Positions 1 through 9,102 of a DNA stretch of 64,000 nucleotides are shown piece after piece. Made by a program: the position numbers and the translations under genes. The DNA is taken from NCBI GenBank assembly GCA_019203745.1, contig CP078104.1, positions 3,472,001 through 3,536,000 on the forward strand, given 5' to 3'. Below the pieces are notes generated by a model that saw only the letters and a list, made by a program, of their open reading frames with translations, was not told the DNA's origin and did not search any database. Within the stretch, counting starts at the first letter, position 1. Each line of letters opens with the position of its first letter. The stretch is from Chryseobacterium sp. E1. Its GTDB lineage: Bacteria > Bacteroidota > Bacteroidia > Flavobacteriales > Weeksellaceae.

Positions 1-7
1 AAAGCTC

Positions 8-391
8 TTAACGGGATTGCAGTTCAAAGTGCGCTTTAAAGGTAAGAGGGCTCTCCACTTTATCCTCCACTTCTTCAAGATACTCTAAATATTCCGACTG
101 ATGCTTCTCCATATAAATCATAACAATAGCCAGGTTTACAAAAAGATTTTTATCTTCAGAGCCTAATTTTAAAGCCGTTTTTAAATATGCCAGTGCTTTC
201 TCATTTTCTCCCATATCAGAGTAAATGGCGCCAATATTGATGAGTGCAGAAGTATTTTCGGGTTCGATAAGTAAAATTTCATCCAATTCTTTAATCAGAA
301 GATCATTTAAAGTATCCCAGTGGTCTTCATTCTGCCACCTTTTAGCCTGAAGCTTTTTAACGTTTTCAAGTCTTTGCGATATGCTGTTCAT
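8..391 (-). CDS. TPR-repeat protein
   Basis: A 127-residue soluble protein with no signal peptide or membrane segment. Residues about 43-76 (from the sequence SALINIGAIYSDMGENEKAL) have the Ala/Gly/Tyr spacing of a tetratricopeptide repeat, and a second, weaker repeat follows (NLFVNLAIVMIYME). TPR proteins act as protein-interaction scaffolds; no partner can be named from sequence. It starts 28 bases after the stop of the upstream M3 peptidase on the same strand, so the two are probably co-transcribed. The reading frame is intact. Confidence in the TPR call is high, in any specific role low. Confidence 0.8.
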   Translation of the reverse strand: MNSISQRLENVKKLQAKRWQNEDHWDTLNDLLIKELDEILLIEPENTSALINIGAIYSDMGENEKALAYLKTALKLGSEDKNLFVNLAIVMIYMEKHQSEYLEYLEEVEDKVESPLTFKAHFELQSR

Positions 392-418
392 TTGTTTTAA
401 AGTATATCTGAATGTATT

Positions 419-2433
419 TTATCCAAAAGCTCTTTTCAACAAACTCTCCACTTTAGGCTCGCTTCCTCTGAAGTTTTTATAGAGTTCCATAGGGTCTTTG
501 GTTCCTCCTGAAGAAAGCAGTACTTTATACTTTGCAGCAATTTCCGGATTGAAGATTCCGTTTTCTTTAAAATACTGGAATGCATCGGCATCCAATACTT
601 CCGCCCATTTGTAAGAATAATATCCTGCAGAATAGCCACCCTGGAAAATATGAGAAAACTGGGGCTCATTGCTGTTTCCGGATTTGTAGGATAAAGCGCA
701 GTAGCTTTGGTATATTTATCCTCAAAGTCTTTTACACTTTCGTTCTCCAGTTCACCAACTTTTGTATGGTAATTCATATCCAGAAGCCCGAAGCCCAATT
801 GTCTCAGAGTCTGGTAGCCTTCCATAAAGTTTTTAGACTGCTCGATCTTTTCAATTTTTTCGTCAGGAAGAACTTCTCCCGTTTTATAATGCTTTGCAAA
901 AGTTTTTAAGAACTCAGGCTCATAGCAGAAGTTTTCAAGGAACTGAGACGGAAGCTCCACAAAATCCCATTTTACAGAAGTTCCGGAAAGTGTAGGATAT
1001 TGAGTGTCAGCCAACATTCCGTGAAGAGCATGCCCGAATTCATGAAATAAGGTAGTTACTTCCTGGAAGGTCAGCAAACTAGGTGTATCTTTTGTCGGTT
1101 TGCTGAAGTTACAAACAATAGAAATATGCGGACGTGAATTTTCACTGTTCTGCTTGTACTGATTTTTATAGCTAGTCATCCATGCACCGGCCCTTTTCCC
1201 TTTTCTTGGAAAATAATCAACATACAGCAGGGCTTTGTAAGTTCCGTTCTCTTTTACCTCATAAACTTTTACCTCTTCGTGGTATTTCGGAATATCATTT
1301 CTTTCTTCAAAAGTCAATCCGAAAAGTTTTCCTGCCAGTCCGAAAACGGCATCCTGTACCTGATTCAAAGGGAAATAAGGTTTCAGCTCCTCATCATTAA
1401 GGTCAAATTTTTGCTTACGAAGCTTTTCAGCATAGAAGGCGTGGTCATAGCTTTGCATATCTTCAATACCGTCAGCTTTTGCCAGGGATTTTAATTCTTC
1501 AATTTCTTTATCAGCATAAGGTTTTGCCTTTGTTAAAAGCTCATTCAGGAAATCAAAAACTTTTACGGGAGACTTGGCCATTCTTTCCTCAAGAACAAAA
1601 TCTGCATAATCTTTATATCCTAAAAGAACTGCTTTTTGTTGTTTTAAATTGAGAAGTTCCTGATCATATTCTGATTGTCATATTCCCCGCCGTCAAAAGA
1701 TTTTTACCGTTGGCCAGTGCAAGTTCCTTTCTCAGTTCACGGTTTTCAGCATAGGTCATGAACGGGATGTAGCTTGGATATTGTAAAGTTATTACCCAGC
1801 CTTCAAGATTTCTTTCTTTAGCTTCCTCAGTATATTGCTCAATGATGGCTTCAGGAATTCCTGCAAGGTCTTCCTTATGGGTGATATGTTTAAAATAAGC
1901 GTTCGTAGAGGCCAGTACATTCTGTCCGAACTGTAAAGATTTTAAAGAAAGATCCATGCTGATGTTCTTTAATTTTTCTTTATCCTCTTCATTCAGTAAG
2001 GCACCGCTTCTTACAAAACCTTTATATGTTTCATTCAGAAGCATTTGCTGCTCTTCATTGAGGTTATATTTTTCCTTTTCATCATATACTTTTTGATTTT
2101 ACTGAAAAGGGCTTCGTTTTGCGAGATCTTTGAAGAATATTCTGTCAGGATCGGGGAAACTTCCTGTGCGATCTGCTGGATCTCATCACTGGTCTCTGCA
2201 GAATTCAGATTGAAGAATATATTGGATACAATGTCCAGTTGCTCTCCGGAATAAGCCAGAGCCTCAATCACGTTTTCAAAAGTGGGTGCTTCAGTATTGT
2301 TGACAATAGCATCAATTTCTGCTTCCGACTGTTGAATCAGTTCCTTAAAAGCCGGAAGATAATCTTCATTTTTAATAGTATTGAATGGTGCTGAGTGGTA
2401 TGGTGTATTGAATTTCTCTGTTAAAATATTCAT
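419..2433 (-). CDS. M3 family oligopeptidase (Dcp/oligopeptidase A type), frame-disrupted
   Basis: Zinc metallopeptidase of the thimet oligopeptidase family, which degrades short peptides in the cytoplasm or periplasm. The zinc motif HEFGHALHG (HExxH) lies near 1026-1052. The reconstructed protein is about 670 residues, the usual family length, with N-terminus MNILTEKFNTPYHSAPF and C-terminus ending LLKRAFG at the TAA at 419-421. The text breaks the frame at about 2093 (one A missing in the run coding for Lys-Lys-Val), 1690, 1672 and 660. Each break is repaired by one base and restores family-like sequence such as GGYSAGYYSYKWAEVLDADA. No lipoprotein signal is visible. A TPR gene follows in the same direction. 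Confidence 0.88.
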
Positions 2434-2647
2434 TTTTCAATTTTTATATAAGGTAAATTTAATGATTCAGCGGGAATCACAACTGAAATGCTCAAAAATA
2501 ATGCCCGAATATCGGGGTGTGACAAAAATACCTTATCTTTATATAATCTTGTCATATGGAAAGTGGGAGTGATGCAGGAATATTTAATTTTGAAAACAGA
2601 TATCGATATATTGATCATTTTAAATACAACCTTAAATAAAATAGACT

Positions 2648-3172
2648 ATGAAAACACTCTTAAAAATCATTGGTGCCATCATTCTGCTGGTGGTAATATA
2701 TGCAGTAATTGCCATGCTGGCTTTCAGCAAAGATTATCATTATGAAAAATCCATTGTCATCAATGCTCCTAAAGAGAAAGTATGGCAGCATGTAGGCTCT
2801 TTAAAAGCATACAATACATGGGATCCTTTTTCTAAAGAAATAAAGAACTTTTCTGTCACTTATTCCGGAGAAGGAGATAAAATCGGGGATTCCTATCATT
2901 GGAAAGGAGATGACAGTGAAGGAGAGCAATCGATTACCGAGATCGTCCCGAATGAAAAGCTAGGTACCCAGCTTCATTTCATTAAACCGTTTGAAGGAAT
3001 GGCTAAATGTAATTTTATACTGACACCTGAAGGAAGCGGAACAAAAGTAACCTGGATGATTGATAACGAACTGACCCCCATGATGAAAGTAATGAAGCCT
3101 ATGATGAACAGTAATATGGATAAAATGTTCGGTCAGGGATTGAATGATCTCAAGAAAATTGCGGAGAAATAA
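2648..3172 (+). CDS. SRPBCC (START-like) family protein with N-terminal membrane anchor
   Basis: A 174-residue protein. Residues 4-25 (KIIGAIILLVVIYAVIAMLAF) form one hydrophobic helix. The rest matches the polyketide-cyclase/SRPBCC fold: the opening strand YEKSIVINAPKEKVWQHVGS, then AYNTWDPFS, then the closing helix with repeated Met residues. The family binds hydrophobic ligands in a helix-grip cavity; the ligand is unknown here. The gene is monocistronic by context: it is divergent from the M3 peptidase gene and followed by a good hairpin terminator at 3198-3224. The frame is intact. The call is secure at fold level only. Confidence 0.8.
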   Translation: MKTLLKIIGAIILLVVIYAVIAMLAFSKDYHYEKSIVINAPKEKVWQHVGSLKAYNTWDPFSKEIKNFSVTYSGEGDKIGDSYHWKGDDSEGEQSITEIVPNEKLGTQLHFIKPFEGMAKCNFILTPEGSGTKVTWMIDNELTPMMKVMKPMMNSNMDKMFGQGLNDLKKIAEK

Positions 3173-3197
3173 AAATATTTCCTGAACTTATTAACAG

Positions 3198-3224
3198 AAA
3201 GACTGCTTTGAAGGCAGTCTTTTT
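3198..3224 (+). terminator. Rho-independent terminator of the SRPBCC gene
   Basis: Arms AAAGACTGC and GCAGTCTTT enclose a short loop and are followed by TTTTATT. It lies 26 bases after the stop codon and could also serve the convergent DUF805 gene. Confidence 0.8.
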
Positions 3225-3256
3225 ATTGGAAACAGGTTTTTGTTGAATGAAACAGA

Positions 3257-3703
3257 TTATCTTCTTTTACTACAGTTGCAGTACTGTTTTCCGCAATGTC
3301 TGCAGTGGTGGCTGTGCAGCATATTGCTCATTACTGCATTCTGAAAGTCATCTGTAGTAGTATTGAAGGTATCATTACCTTCACCTTTCGGATTGGGGCC
3401 ATATTTATTGACTCCATAATCACTGCCGCCAAATACCATAAAGAAAAAATAACCCGGAATGAACTGATACAATCCGCTGTTACCTCTGTCATGGCACCTT
3501 CTTGCTCCTTTCAGTAAAATAAAAATAATAAAGGGAATCATAAAGAGTCCTACAATTCCTTTTCCGTCTTCTGATAGTTCGTAATGTTTTTCAATCAACG
3601 TTAAAGGATAAACCAATACGTAAAAGATAATAAGGGAAATAACATACTGCCCTCTGGTAATTCTTCCTTTGCGGGAAAACTGATTTAAAATTCTATGGAT
3701 CAT
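3257..3703 (-). CDS. DUF805 membrane protein with C-terminal Cys/His tail
   Basis: A 148-residue inner-membrane protein. The DUF805 signature is visible as GRITRGQYV near residue 15, several hydrophobic segments (residues 22-40 and 48-66), and GARRCHDRGNSGLYQFIPGY around residue 66. Unusually, it ends in a short Cys/His-rich tail, HSHHCRHCGKQYCNCSKRR, which looks able to bind a metal. Family function is not established. It is convergent with the SRPBCC gene. The frame is intact. The call rests on the DUF805 core; the tail is described as seen. Confidence 0.78.
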   Translation of the reverse strand: MIHRILNQFSRKGRITRGQYVISLIIFYVLVYPLTLIEKHYELSEDGKGIVGLFMIPFIIFILLKGARRCHDRGNSGLYQFIPGYFFFMVFGGSDYGVNKYGPNPKGEGNDTFNTTTDDFQNAVMSNMLHSHHCRHCGKQYCNCSKRR

Positions 3704-3777
3704 TAGTTTTTTTATGAAGTGACGAAAATATAAATTATTATTCTAAAAATATTATCTTTATATAAAGAATCGATTGT

Positions 3778-4228
3778 ATGGAGAAGATTGTATTTGAAAA
3801 AAAAGTGATATCAGGGATTTTGTAAAAACCACCATTGCAGAGAAAATTGAGAAACTTAAAAATTTTATCGAATTTACTCTGGAAGCCAGCCGTGACATCA
3901 AAAAAACTCCGAAATATGACAGCATGAGAGAAGAGATGCAGGAAGAAATCTATCAGATGCAGCGTCAGCTCGGAGCATTGAATGATCTGAGACGGAATAT
4001 GGCAAAAGTTCTCAATACCGCTACGGAAAGAGTGCAGCTGGGATCACTGGTGATTACCAATAAAGCCCGTTTTTATATTTCAGTTTCATTAGGTGAGTTC
4101 TTCTTTGAAGGTGATCGTTTCTATGCCATTTCCCTGAAAGTCCGATGGCCAAAAAGATGATGGGAATGAAATCCGGAGATGAATTTACCCTGAATAAAAT
4201 TCATCAGAAAATAGTGGAGGTACTGTAA
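3778..4228 (+). CDS. GreA/GreB-type C-terminal domain protein, frame-disrupted
   Basis: Reconstructed length is about 150 residues, starting MEKIVFEKK at 3778 and ending QKIVEVL. The N-terminal half is a predicted coiled coil (EEMQEEIYQMQRQLGALNDL). The C-terminal half resembles the FKBP-like domain of transcript-cleavage factors, ending SPMAKKMMGMKSGDEF, equivalent to the SPIGRALLGKxxGDE stretch of GreA. Homologues in flavobacteria carry unrelated automatic names. Breaks lie at about 3800 (A run) and 4140 (A missing before GTCCGATGG). The role may be RNA-polymerase secondary-channel binding, but the acidic tip residues of GreA are not obvious, so catalytic cleavage activity is uncertain. Confidence 0.6.
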
Positions 4229-4346
4229 ATAGCTCTGATACTATGTATTGATAAAAGGAAAATAAGTTCAGCTGGCTTGATAAGAAGCTCAATCTGTAAC
4301 GATTAACCCATGGTGAGCAACTAATACCGTAAACCATCACCAATAC

Positions 4347-4982
4347 ATGAAATTTGAAAAATTAAGAACCGGCAGACTCAATCAATGGATAATTATTCAC
4401 CTCCGTTATCTGGTGGGTTTTGCATTTTTTCCATCAGGGCTGGTAAAGCTCATGGGGAACAGATTTACAATACTCTCAACAGATAATCCGATAGGCTATT
4501 TCTTTGATGCTCTCTACCAATCCGGATTTTACTGGAATTTCCTGGGTCTGGCTCAGATCACTGCAGGAGTTTTACTGATGACACAACGCTATGCCACGCT
4601 GGGTGCATTGATGTTTTTGACGATATTAACCAATATCTGGATCATTACGATCAGTCTTTCATTCAAAGGAACCTGGATCATAACCTCTTTAATGATGGCT
4701 GCGGTCCTTATATTACTGATCTGGGACAAACACAAGCTGCTTCCGGTTTTCAATTATAATAAAGCAAGTACAGTAAAGGAATATCCTGATCCGGAACCTG
4801 TTTGGATCATTGCCGGAATGGTATATACCATAAGTTTTATCGCTTTGTATATGCTTGATCCTGTCAATGGAAATAGCTATGAAAAATGGTTGAGTATCCT
4901 ATTGGGTGCAGGTATTTTGCTGACTTTTGTTTTCAGCAATTATAAAGCTTATAAAAATAGAAAACCGATACTGAATACTTGA
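4347..4982 (+). CDS. DoxX-like polytopic membrane protein
   Basis: A 211-residue membrane protein with about five hydrophobic segments (near residues 20-37, 62-80, 85-105, 112-130 and 150-175, plus a last one near 185-203). The opening RYLVGFAFFPSGLVKLMGNRF and the later FLGLAQITAGVLLM fit the DoxX/DoxD-like family. The family is linked to respiration or redox homeostasis in some bacteria; here no partner is adjacent. It ends with TGA at 4980-4982, showing that TGA is a normal stop in this genome. The frame is intact. Confidence 0.7.
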   Translation: MKFEKLRTGRLNQWIIIHLRYLVGFAFFPSGLVKLMGNRFTILSTDNPIGYFFDALYQSGFYWNFLGLAQITAGVLLMTQRYATLGALMFLTILTNIWIITISLSFKGTWIITSLMMAAVLILLIWDKHKLLPVFNYNKASTVKEYPDPEPVWIIAGMVYTISFIALYMLDPVNGNSYEKWLSILLGAGILLTFVFSNYKAYKNRKPILNT

Positions 4983-5083
4983 TCAAACTGAAGAGCTTTG
5001 TAATAAAACCGGATGATGCTTTTGTCTTGAAAATTTTTGAAAACTTCAATGATTTTAAATGGAACAGATTGAATTCCATATTG

Positions 5084-5091
5084 TAAATTTG
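5084..5091 (+). promoter_or_regulatory. TANNTTTG promoter element of the nitroreductase gene
   Basis: TAAATTTG, an exact match to the Bacteroidota -7 element. The start codon begins only 5 bases after the element, so transcription would begin at or within a base or two of the ATG (see findings). Confidence 0.6.
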
Positions 5092-5096
5092 CAGGT

Positions 5097-5612
5097 ATGA
5101 ATAAAGCAGAAGTTTTAAAAGAAATCATAGAGCAGAGAAGAAGTATTTTCCCGAAAGATTATACAGACACAGAAATAACTCAGAAGGTCATTGATGAAAT
5201 TTTACATTCAGCAACACTGGCCCCGAATCATAAAAGAACTAAGCCTTGGCGTTTCAAAATCTTCAAAGGGGAAGAAAAGGCAAAACTGGCATCAGAAATG
5301 CAGGCCATCTATAAAGCTACCCAGCCTGAGCAGCTTTTCCTGGAGAAAAAATACAATGATATTGGTTTTAAAATCAATAAAGCAGACGTTGTGGTATCCA
5401 TTGTGGTCAATTTCAGCGGAATGGTTCCTGAATGGGAAGAAATTGCCGCAACTTCAATGGCAGTTCAGAATATGTACCTTACCTGTACAGCGAATAATGT
5501 AGGGTGCTACTGGAGCTCTCCTAAAATTGTAGATCATCTGAAAGATTCTCTTACTATTGAAGAAAACCAGAAGTGTCTGGGGCTTTTTTATATGGGAAAT
5601 CTGGATTCATAG
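5097..5612 (+). CDS. Nitroreductase family flavoprotein
   Basis: A 171-residue FMN-dependent oxidoreductase of the small nitroreductase type. The FMN-binding opening EQRRSIFPKDYTDTEI is followed by SATLAPNHKRTKPWRFKIF, and the middle contains AATSMAVQNMYLTCTANNVG, which contributes to the dimer and flavin site. The C-terminal GLFYMGNLDS is the usual end of this subfamily. It would reduce nitro groups or quinone-like substrates with NAD(P)H; the natural substrate is unknown. The gene stands alone with its own promoter and a downstream palindromic repeat region. The frame is intact. Confidence 0.85.
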   Translation: MNKAEVLKEIIEQRRSIFPKDYTDTEITQKVIDEILHSATLAPNHKRTKPWRFKIFKGEEKAKLASEMQAIYKATQPEQLFLEKKYNDIGFKINKADVVVSIVVNFSGMVPEWEEIAATSMAVQNMYLTCTANNVGCYWSSPKIVDHLKDSLTIEENQKCLGLFYMGNLDS

Positions 5613-5700
5613 CCCTGATTGAGCGGCCTGTCTGAGCTCTTTTTCTTTGCAAAAGAAAAAAGCGAGTAGCGAAAGCAGGTTCCCGGCTTCTGAAAAAAAT
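5613..5700. repeat. Palindromic intergenic element downstream of the nitroreductase gene
   Basis: Contains the near-palindrome CTTTTTCTTTGCAAAAGAAAAAAG (about 5639-5662), followed by a GCGAGTAGCGAAAGC stretch. I recognise this composition from intergenic repeats that recur in Chryseobacterium-type genomes. It could act as a bidirectional terminator. Only one copy is visible in this window. Confidence 0.5.
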
Positions 5701-5753
5701 AATTTGAATTTGTAAAACTTTTTATCTGAAGCTTTTTACTTCAAACTTTTTAT

Positions 5754-5761
5754 TATCTTTG
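5754..5761 (+). promoter_or_regulatory. TANNTTTG promoter element of rpsP-rimM
   Basis: TATCTTTG, an exact consensus match about 49 bases upstream of the rpsP ATG. It implies a leader of roughly 45 nucleotides. Confidence 0.75.
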
Positions 5762-5809
5762 CACTCTTAAATATTTAACTGGGACGAGTTCCCGTAAAAT
5801 TCAAACATT

Positions 5810-6369
5810 ATGTCAGTAAAAATCAGATTACAAAGACACGGTAAAAAAGGAAAACCTTTTTCCACATCGTGGTTGCAGATAGAGCAAGAAGAGATGGTAG
5901 ATTCATCGAAAAACTAGGAACTTATAACCCAATTACTAACCCGGCAACTATCGAATTGAACGTTGATTCTGCTGTACAGTGGTTAAACAACGGTGCTCAG
6001 CCTACTGATACTGCTAGAGCTATCCTTTCTTACAAAGGTGCCCTTTACAAAAAACACTTACAAGGTGGTGTAGCTAAAGGTGCTTTTGACGAAGCTGAAG
6101 CTGAGAAGAGATTCAACGCTTGGGTAGAGGCTAAAGAGTCTAAAGTACAAGGTAAAGTAGATGGTTTAGCTACTGCTAAAGCTGATGCTAAGAAAGCTGC
6201 TTTAGAAGCTGAAGTAAAAGTAAACGAAGCTAGAATCGCTGCTGCTGCACAAGCTGAAGCTGATGCTAAAGCTGCTGAAGAAGCTGCAAACGCACCTGCT
6301 GAAGAAGTTGCTGAAGCTACAGAAGGAGAAGCTCCTGCTGCTGAAACTGAAGAAAACACTGAAGCTTAA
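5810..6369 (+). CDS. rpsP: 30S ribosomal protein S16 with long C-terminal extension, frame-disrupted
   Basis: Begins MSVKIRLQRHGKKGKPF at 5810. One T is missing in the CCTTTTTCC run at about 5860, after which HIVVADRARRDGRFIEKLGTYNP continues the S16 core. S16 helps assemble the 5' domain of the small subunit. The core ends near residue 100, and the remaining 85 or so residues are a low-complexity Ala/Lys/Glu tail (AKADAKKAALEAEVKV, then EEAANAPAEEVAEATEGEA). Long acidic/alanine tails on S16 are known in flavobacteria. rimM follows after 15 bases, the conserved rpsP-rimM order. Confidence 0.95.
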
Positions 6370-6384
6370 GAACAAACCCCTGTT

Positions 6385-6925
6385 ATGCGTAAAGAAGATT
6401 GCTATTTTTAGGAAAATCACACGCAGACATGGACTTGCGGGTAACGTGATCCTTAAACTGGATACCGACCAACCCGAGCTTTACAATAAATTGGAATCAA
6501 TATTCGTTGAAATCAACGGATTATTGGTTCCATTTTTTATTGAAAAATCATCATGGAGCAAATTGGACGCTCTGAATCTTGCCTTCAAAAATTCCTCTGA
6601 GGCTATGGTAGATCAGACTTTAGGAAAAAATGTTTACCTTCCGCTGGCCTCTCTTCCAAAACTTACAGGTAAGCAATTCTATTACCACGAAATCATCGGA
6701 TTTGAAATTTTTGACCAGGATGATAACAACTGTGGAGTAATCAGATCCGTCAACGATCAGACGGCACAGGTGTATTTCATTACCAATCTGGATGGAAAAG
6801 AAGTGGTGATTCCTATGATCAAAGACTGGATTCTTGACGTTGACAGAGAAGAAAGAACGATCAAAATGGAACTTCCTGAAGGACTTATTGATGTTTTTCT
6901 GGTTCCATCCAAAAAAGACGAATAA
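6385..6925 (+). CDS. rimM: Ribosome maturation factor RimM, frame-disrupted
   Basis: Starts ATGCGTAAAGAAGATTGC at 6385. One T is missing from the run in CYFLGKI (about 6410), after which TRRHGLAGNVILKLDTDQ matches the N-terminal RimM beta-barrel and WILDVDREERTIKMELPEGL the C-terminal PRC-barrel end (PEGLIDVFL). RimM binds S19 and assists 16S rRNA 3' major domain maturation. Length is about 180 residues, as usual. It sits directly after rpsP and shares its promoter. Confidence 0.95.
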
Positions 6926-6967
6926 TTTGCAATAAGCAATAAGCATTTTCTGTCTATATTTTTTATT

Positions 6968-7007
6968 ATTTATTACTCATTACCCATTACCCATTACTCA
7001 TTATCCC
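6968..7007. repeat. Short tandem repeat, unit near ATTACCC/ATTACTC
   Basis: About three to four imperfect copies of ATTACTCATTACCC-like units. This is a low-complexity intergenic repeat; similar ATTA/TAACTCAT repeats occur at 37046-37072. Confidence 0.6.
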
Positions 7008-7010
7008 TAA

Positions 7011-7113
7011 TCACTGCGGGTAAGAGATATTCTTGTATTTCAAATAAGTGATTCCGATATTTTTCTTTGAAACAGCAGGTGAAATAACTTGATTCACCGT
7101 TACGGAGATTGTT
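7011..7113 (-). pseudogene. Possible 3' remnant of a lost gene
   Basis: On the minus strand the frame ending at the stop 7011-7013 reads VTVNQVISPAVSKKNIG and then ITYLKYKNISYPQ, which looks like a genuine protein C-terminus. Upstream of about 7113 this frame is closed by several stops, and neighbouring frames give only short protein-like pieces. The rest of the 6926-7384 interval holds the tandem repeat, this fragment and the next gene's promoter. Confidence is low because coding character is judged by eye. Confidence 0.3.
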
Positions 7114-7357
7114 CATACATTTTATTAAAAATATCTTCTTTTTCCTATTCCCGGATTCGGTCAGCGATCTTGAGTTTTTTGATCTGATGCTGCCAATGTA
7201 GCTTTTTTCATAAAATACTAAAAAAGGCAGCCTGAATACAATAGAATGGCAGAGATGTGAAAATCACAATCTGAAGTCTGCAGGTCCTTTGTATGAAATT
7301 ATCACTATTGAATGAAGGGAAAAGTTAAAAGGTTGGTGATGTACTGATTAAAATAAT

Positions 7358-7365
7358 ATTTTTGT
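7358..7365 (+). promoter_or_regulatory. TANNTTTG promoter element of the TPR/AraC regulator
   Basis: TATTTTTG, 19 bases before the ATG at 7385. It lies in a T-rich context, so the match carries moderate weight. Confidence 0.5.
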
Positions 7366-7384
7366 AAGATAGCTAGGACCTACG

Positions 7385-9102
7385 ATGAAAATAAAATTTT
7401 TGATACTGTTGTTGACTTTTTGTAATGTGCTGTATGCACAAATGAATAAAGTTGATTACCACTCTCTTGAGAAAATGACCTATCAGGAAATGGAAGAGAA
7501 GGTTTATAACTCCGGGATCGGTGATGCAGGAAGTAAAAAATTGCAGAATATTACCTTAAAAAAGCCAGATCTGAGAACAATAATACCCGGATTGCCGAAG
7601 CATATGTCATGCAGCACTTTGACAAACCTTTACCGGTCGCATTACAATATCTTGACAGTTTACAGACCATTACAAAGAATTCTAAAGAAGATTATTATCC
7701 TGCCAGAATCTATTTATTAAGAGGAAACCTTTATTTTCGGTCAGATAATCCTCAGGCAGCGTTAAATAATTATATACTGGGACTGAAATATGCCAAAGAG
7801 AAAAAAATAAAAGGCAGATTGCCATGGCCAACGTCAGTATCGCTTATCTGAATAATTATATCGGAAAACATGCTGAAACAGCAAAGACACTCAGATATTA
7901 CGCTTACAATGCGGACTACATGAATCAGGAAGAGCGTCAACTTCTCAAATTAAGCCTGGCAGACGCTTATATCGAGATCAATAAAATGGATTCTGCCTAT
8001 ATATTGATTCAGGAAGGGCTACATTCTTCCGAAAAAACAAAAACCTTTATGGGCGTTACCAGAACCTGGGATTGCTGGGGTATTATTACGTAAAACAGAA
8101 AAAATACAATGAGGCTATTCAAAATCTGATCCCGTGTGAAAACTTTTTTTTCAAAACAAAGGAGTACAGCAAAAGAGCTCAAAATTATACGCTTTTAAAT
8201 TTAGGGAGATCCTATGCAGGTTTACACAATAAGGAAAAAGCAATAGGATATTTTTCCAAAATTGATTCTCTTGTTCTGAAAACGGGTTCTGTTTATCCGG
8301 AGCTGAAGGAAGTCTATACGTATCTTATCCATTATTATAAAGAAAATAATGACAAGGAAAAACAGCTGTATTATGTTGAACGGTTTTTAGATATAGATCA
8401 GGTACTGGATACTCAGTTCAGATATATCTCCAGGGAAGTGCCGAGGAGGTATGATGCTTTGAATCTGCAACAGGAAAAAGAATCCATTATTGCTGAACTT
8501 CAAAGCAGGAAAAATCTTTTTATATCGTTCTCAGTTGTTTACTGATCTCTCACCTGCTTTTCATCAATGTATATTTTAAGTATAAAAGAACGGAAAAGAA
8601 ATATAAAAAAATTGCCCAGGATTTAATTCAGTCTGTCAACGAAGATAAGACGGTTCAGGAAGATGAATTACAAAATGAATCAGCATCACAGGATCTCCCT
8701 ATCGAAAATACAGGAGATAAACCTGCTAAAATAATTTCCGAAGATGTTGTTCAGACCATTTTAAAAGAACTTGAAAACTTTGAAAGCAAAGAACAGTTTT
8801 TAAATAAAGGAATTACATTGGGCAGTCTGGCTAAAAAAATCAAGACCAATTCCAGGTACCTGTCTGAAATTATCAATACCTACAAAGGGAAAAATTTTGC
8901 CACTTATCTTAATGATCTCAGAATTGACTATGCCATCAACAGATTGGTTAACGACAGGAAATTCAGATCCTATAAGCTGCCTTTTATTGCCGAAGAATTA
9001 GGCTACAATAATGAACAGGCTTTCACTTTAGCGTTCAAAAAGAGAACCGGAACACCCCTTTCCATCTATCTGAAAGAAATTGAAAACATGAAATCAATTT
9101 AG
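7385..9102 (+). CDS. Membrane-anchored TPR / AraC-type HTH regulator, frame-disrupted
   Basis: Reconstructed as one protein of about 570 residues. It has a signal peptide (MKIKFLILLLTFCNVLYAQ), then periplasmic tetratricopeptide repeats (for example ARIYLLRGNLYFRSDNPQAA and LLNLGRSYAGLHNKEKAIGY). A single transmembrane helix near 8520-8570 (SVVLLISHLLFINVYF) precedes a charged linker and a C-terminal AraC-type helix-turn-helix (SLAKKIKTNSRYLSEIINTY, then IAEELGYNNEQAFTLAFKKR). This layout is a common Bacteroidota one-protein transmembrane regulator. Breaks lie near 7575-7610, 7820, 8060-8090 and 8515. Ligand and target genes are not apparent; it is not beside an obvious operon. Confidence 0.82.

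Noticed and set aside
6045..6359. Long antisense Ala/Ser-rich reading frame opposite rpsP
   Set aside because: It is a by-product of the repetitive GCT/GAA codons of the S16 tail and has no start context or homologous look.
6968..7007. Possible CRISPR-like or tandem array from repeated CATTACCC units
   Set aside because: Units are about 7-14 bases with no spacers and no cas genes nearby; it is a simple low-complexity repeat.
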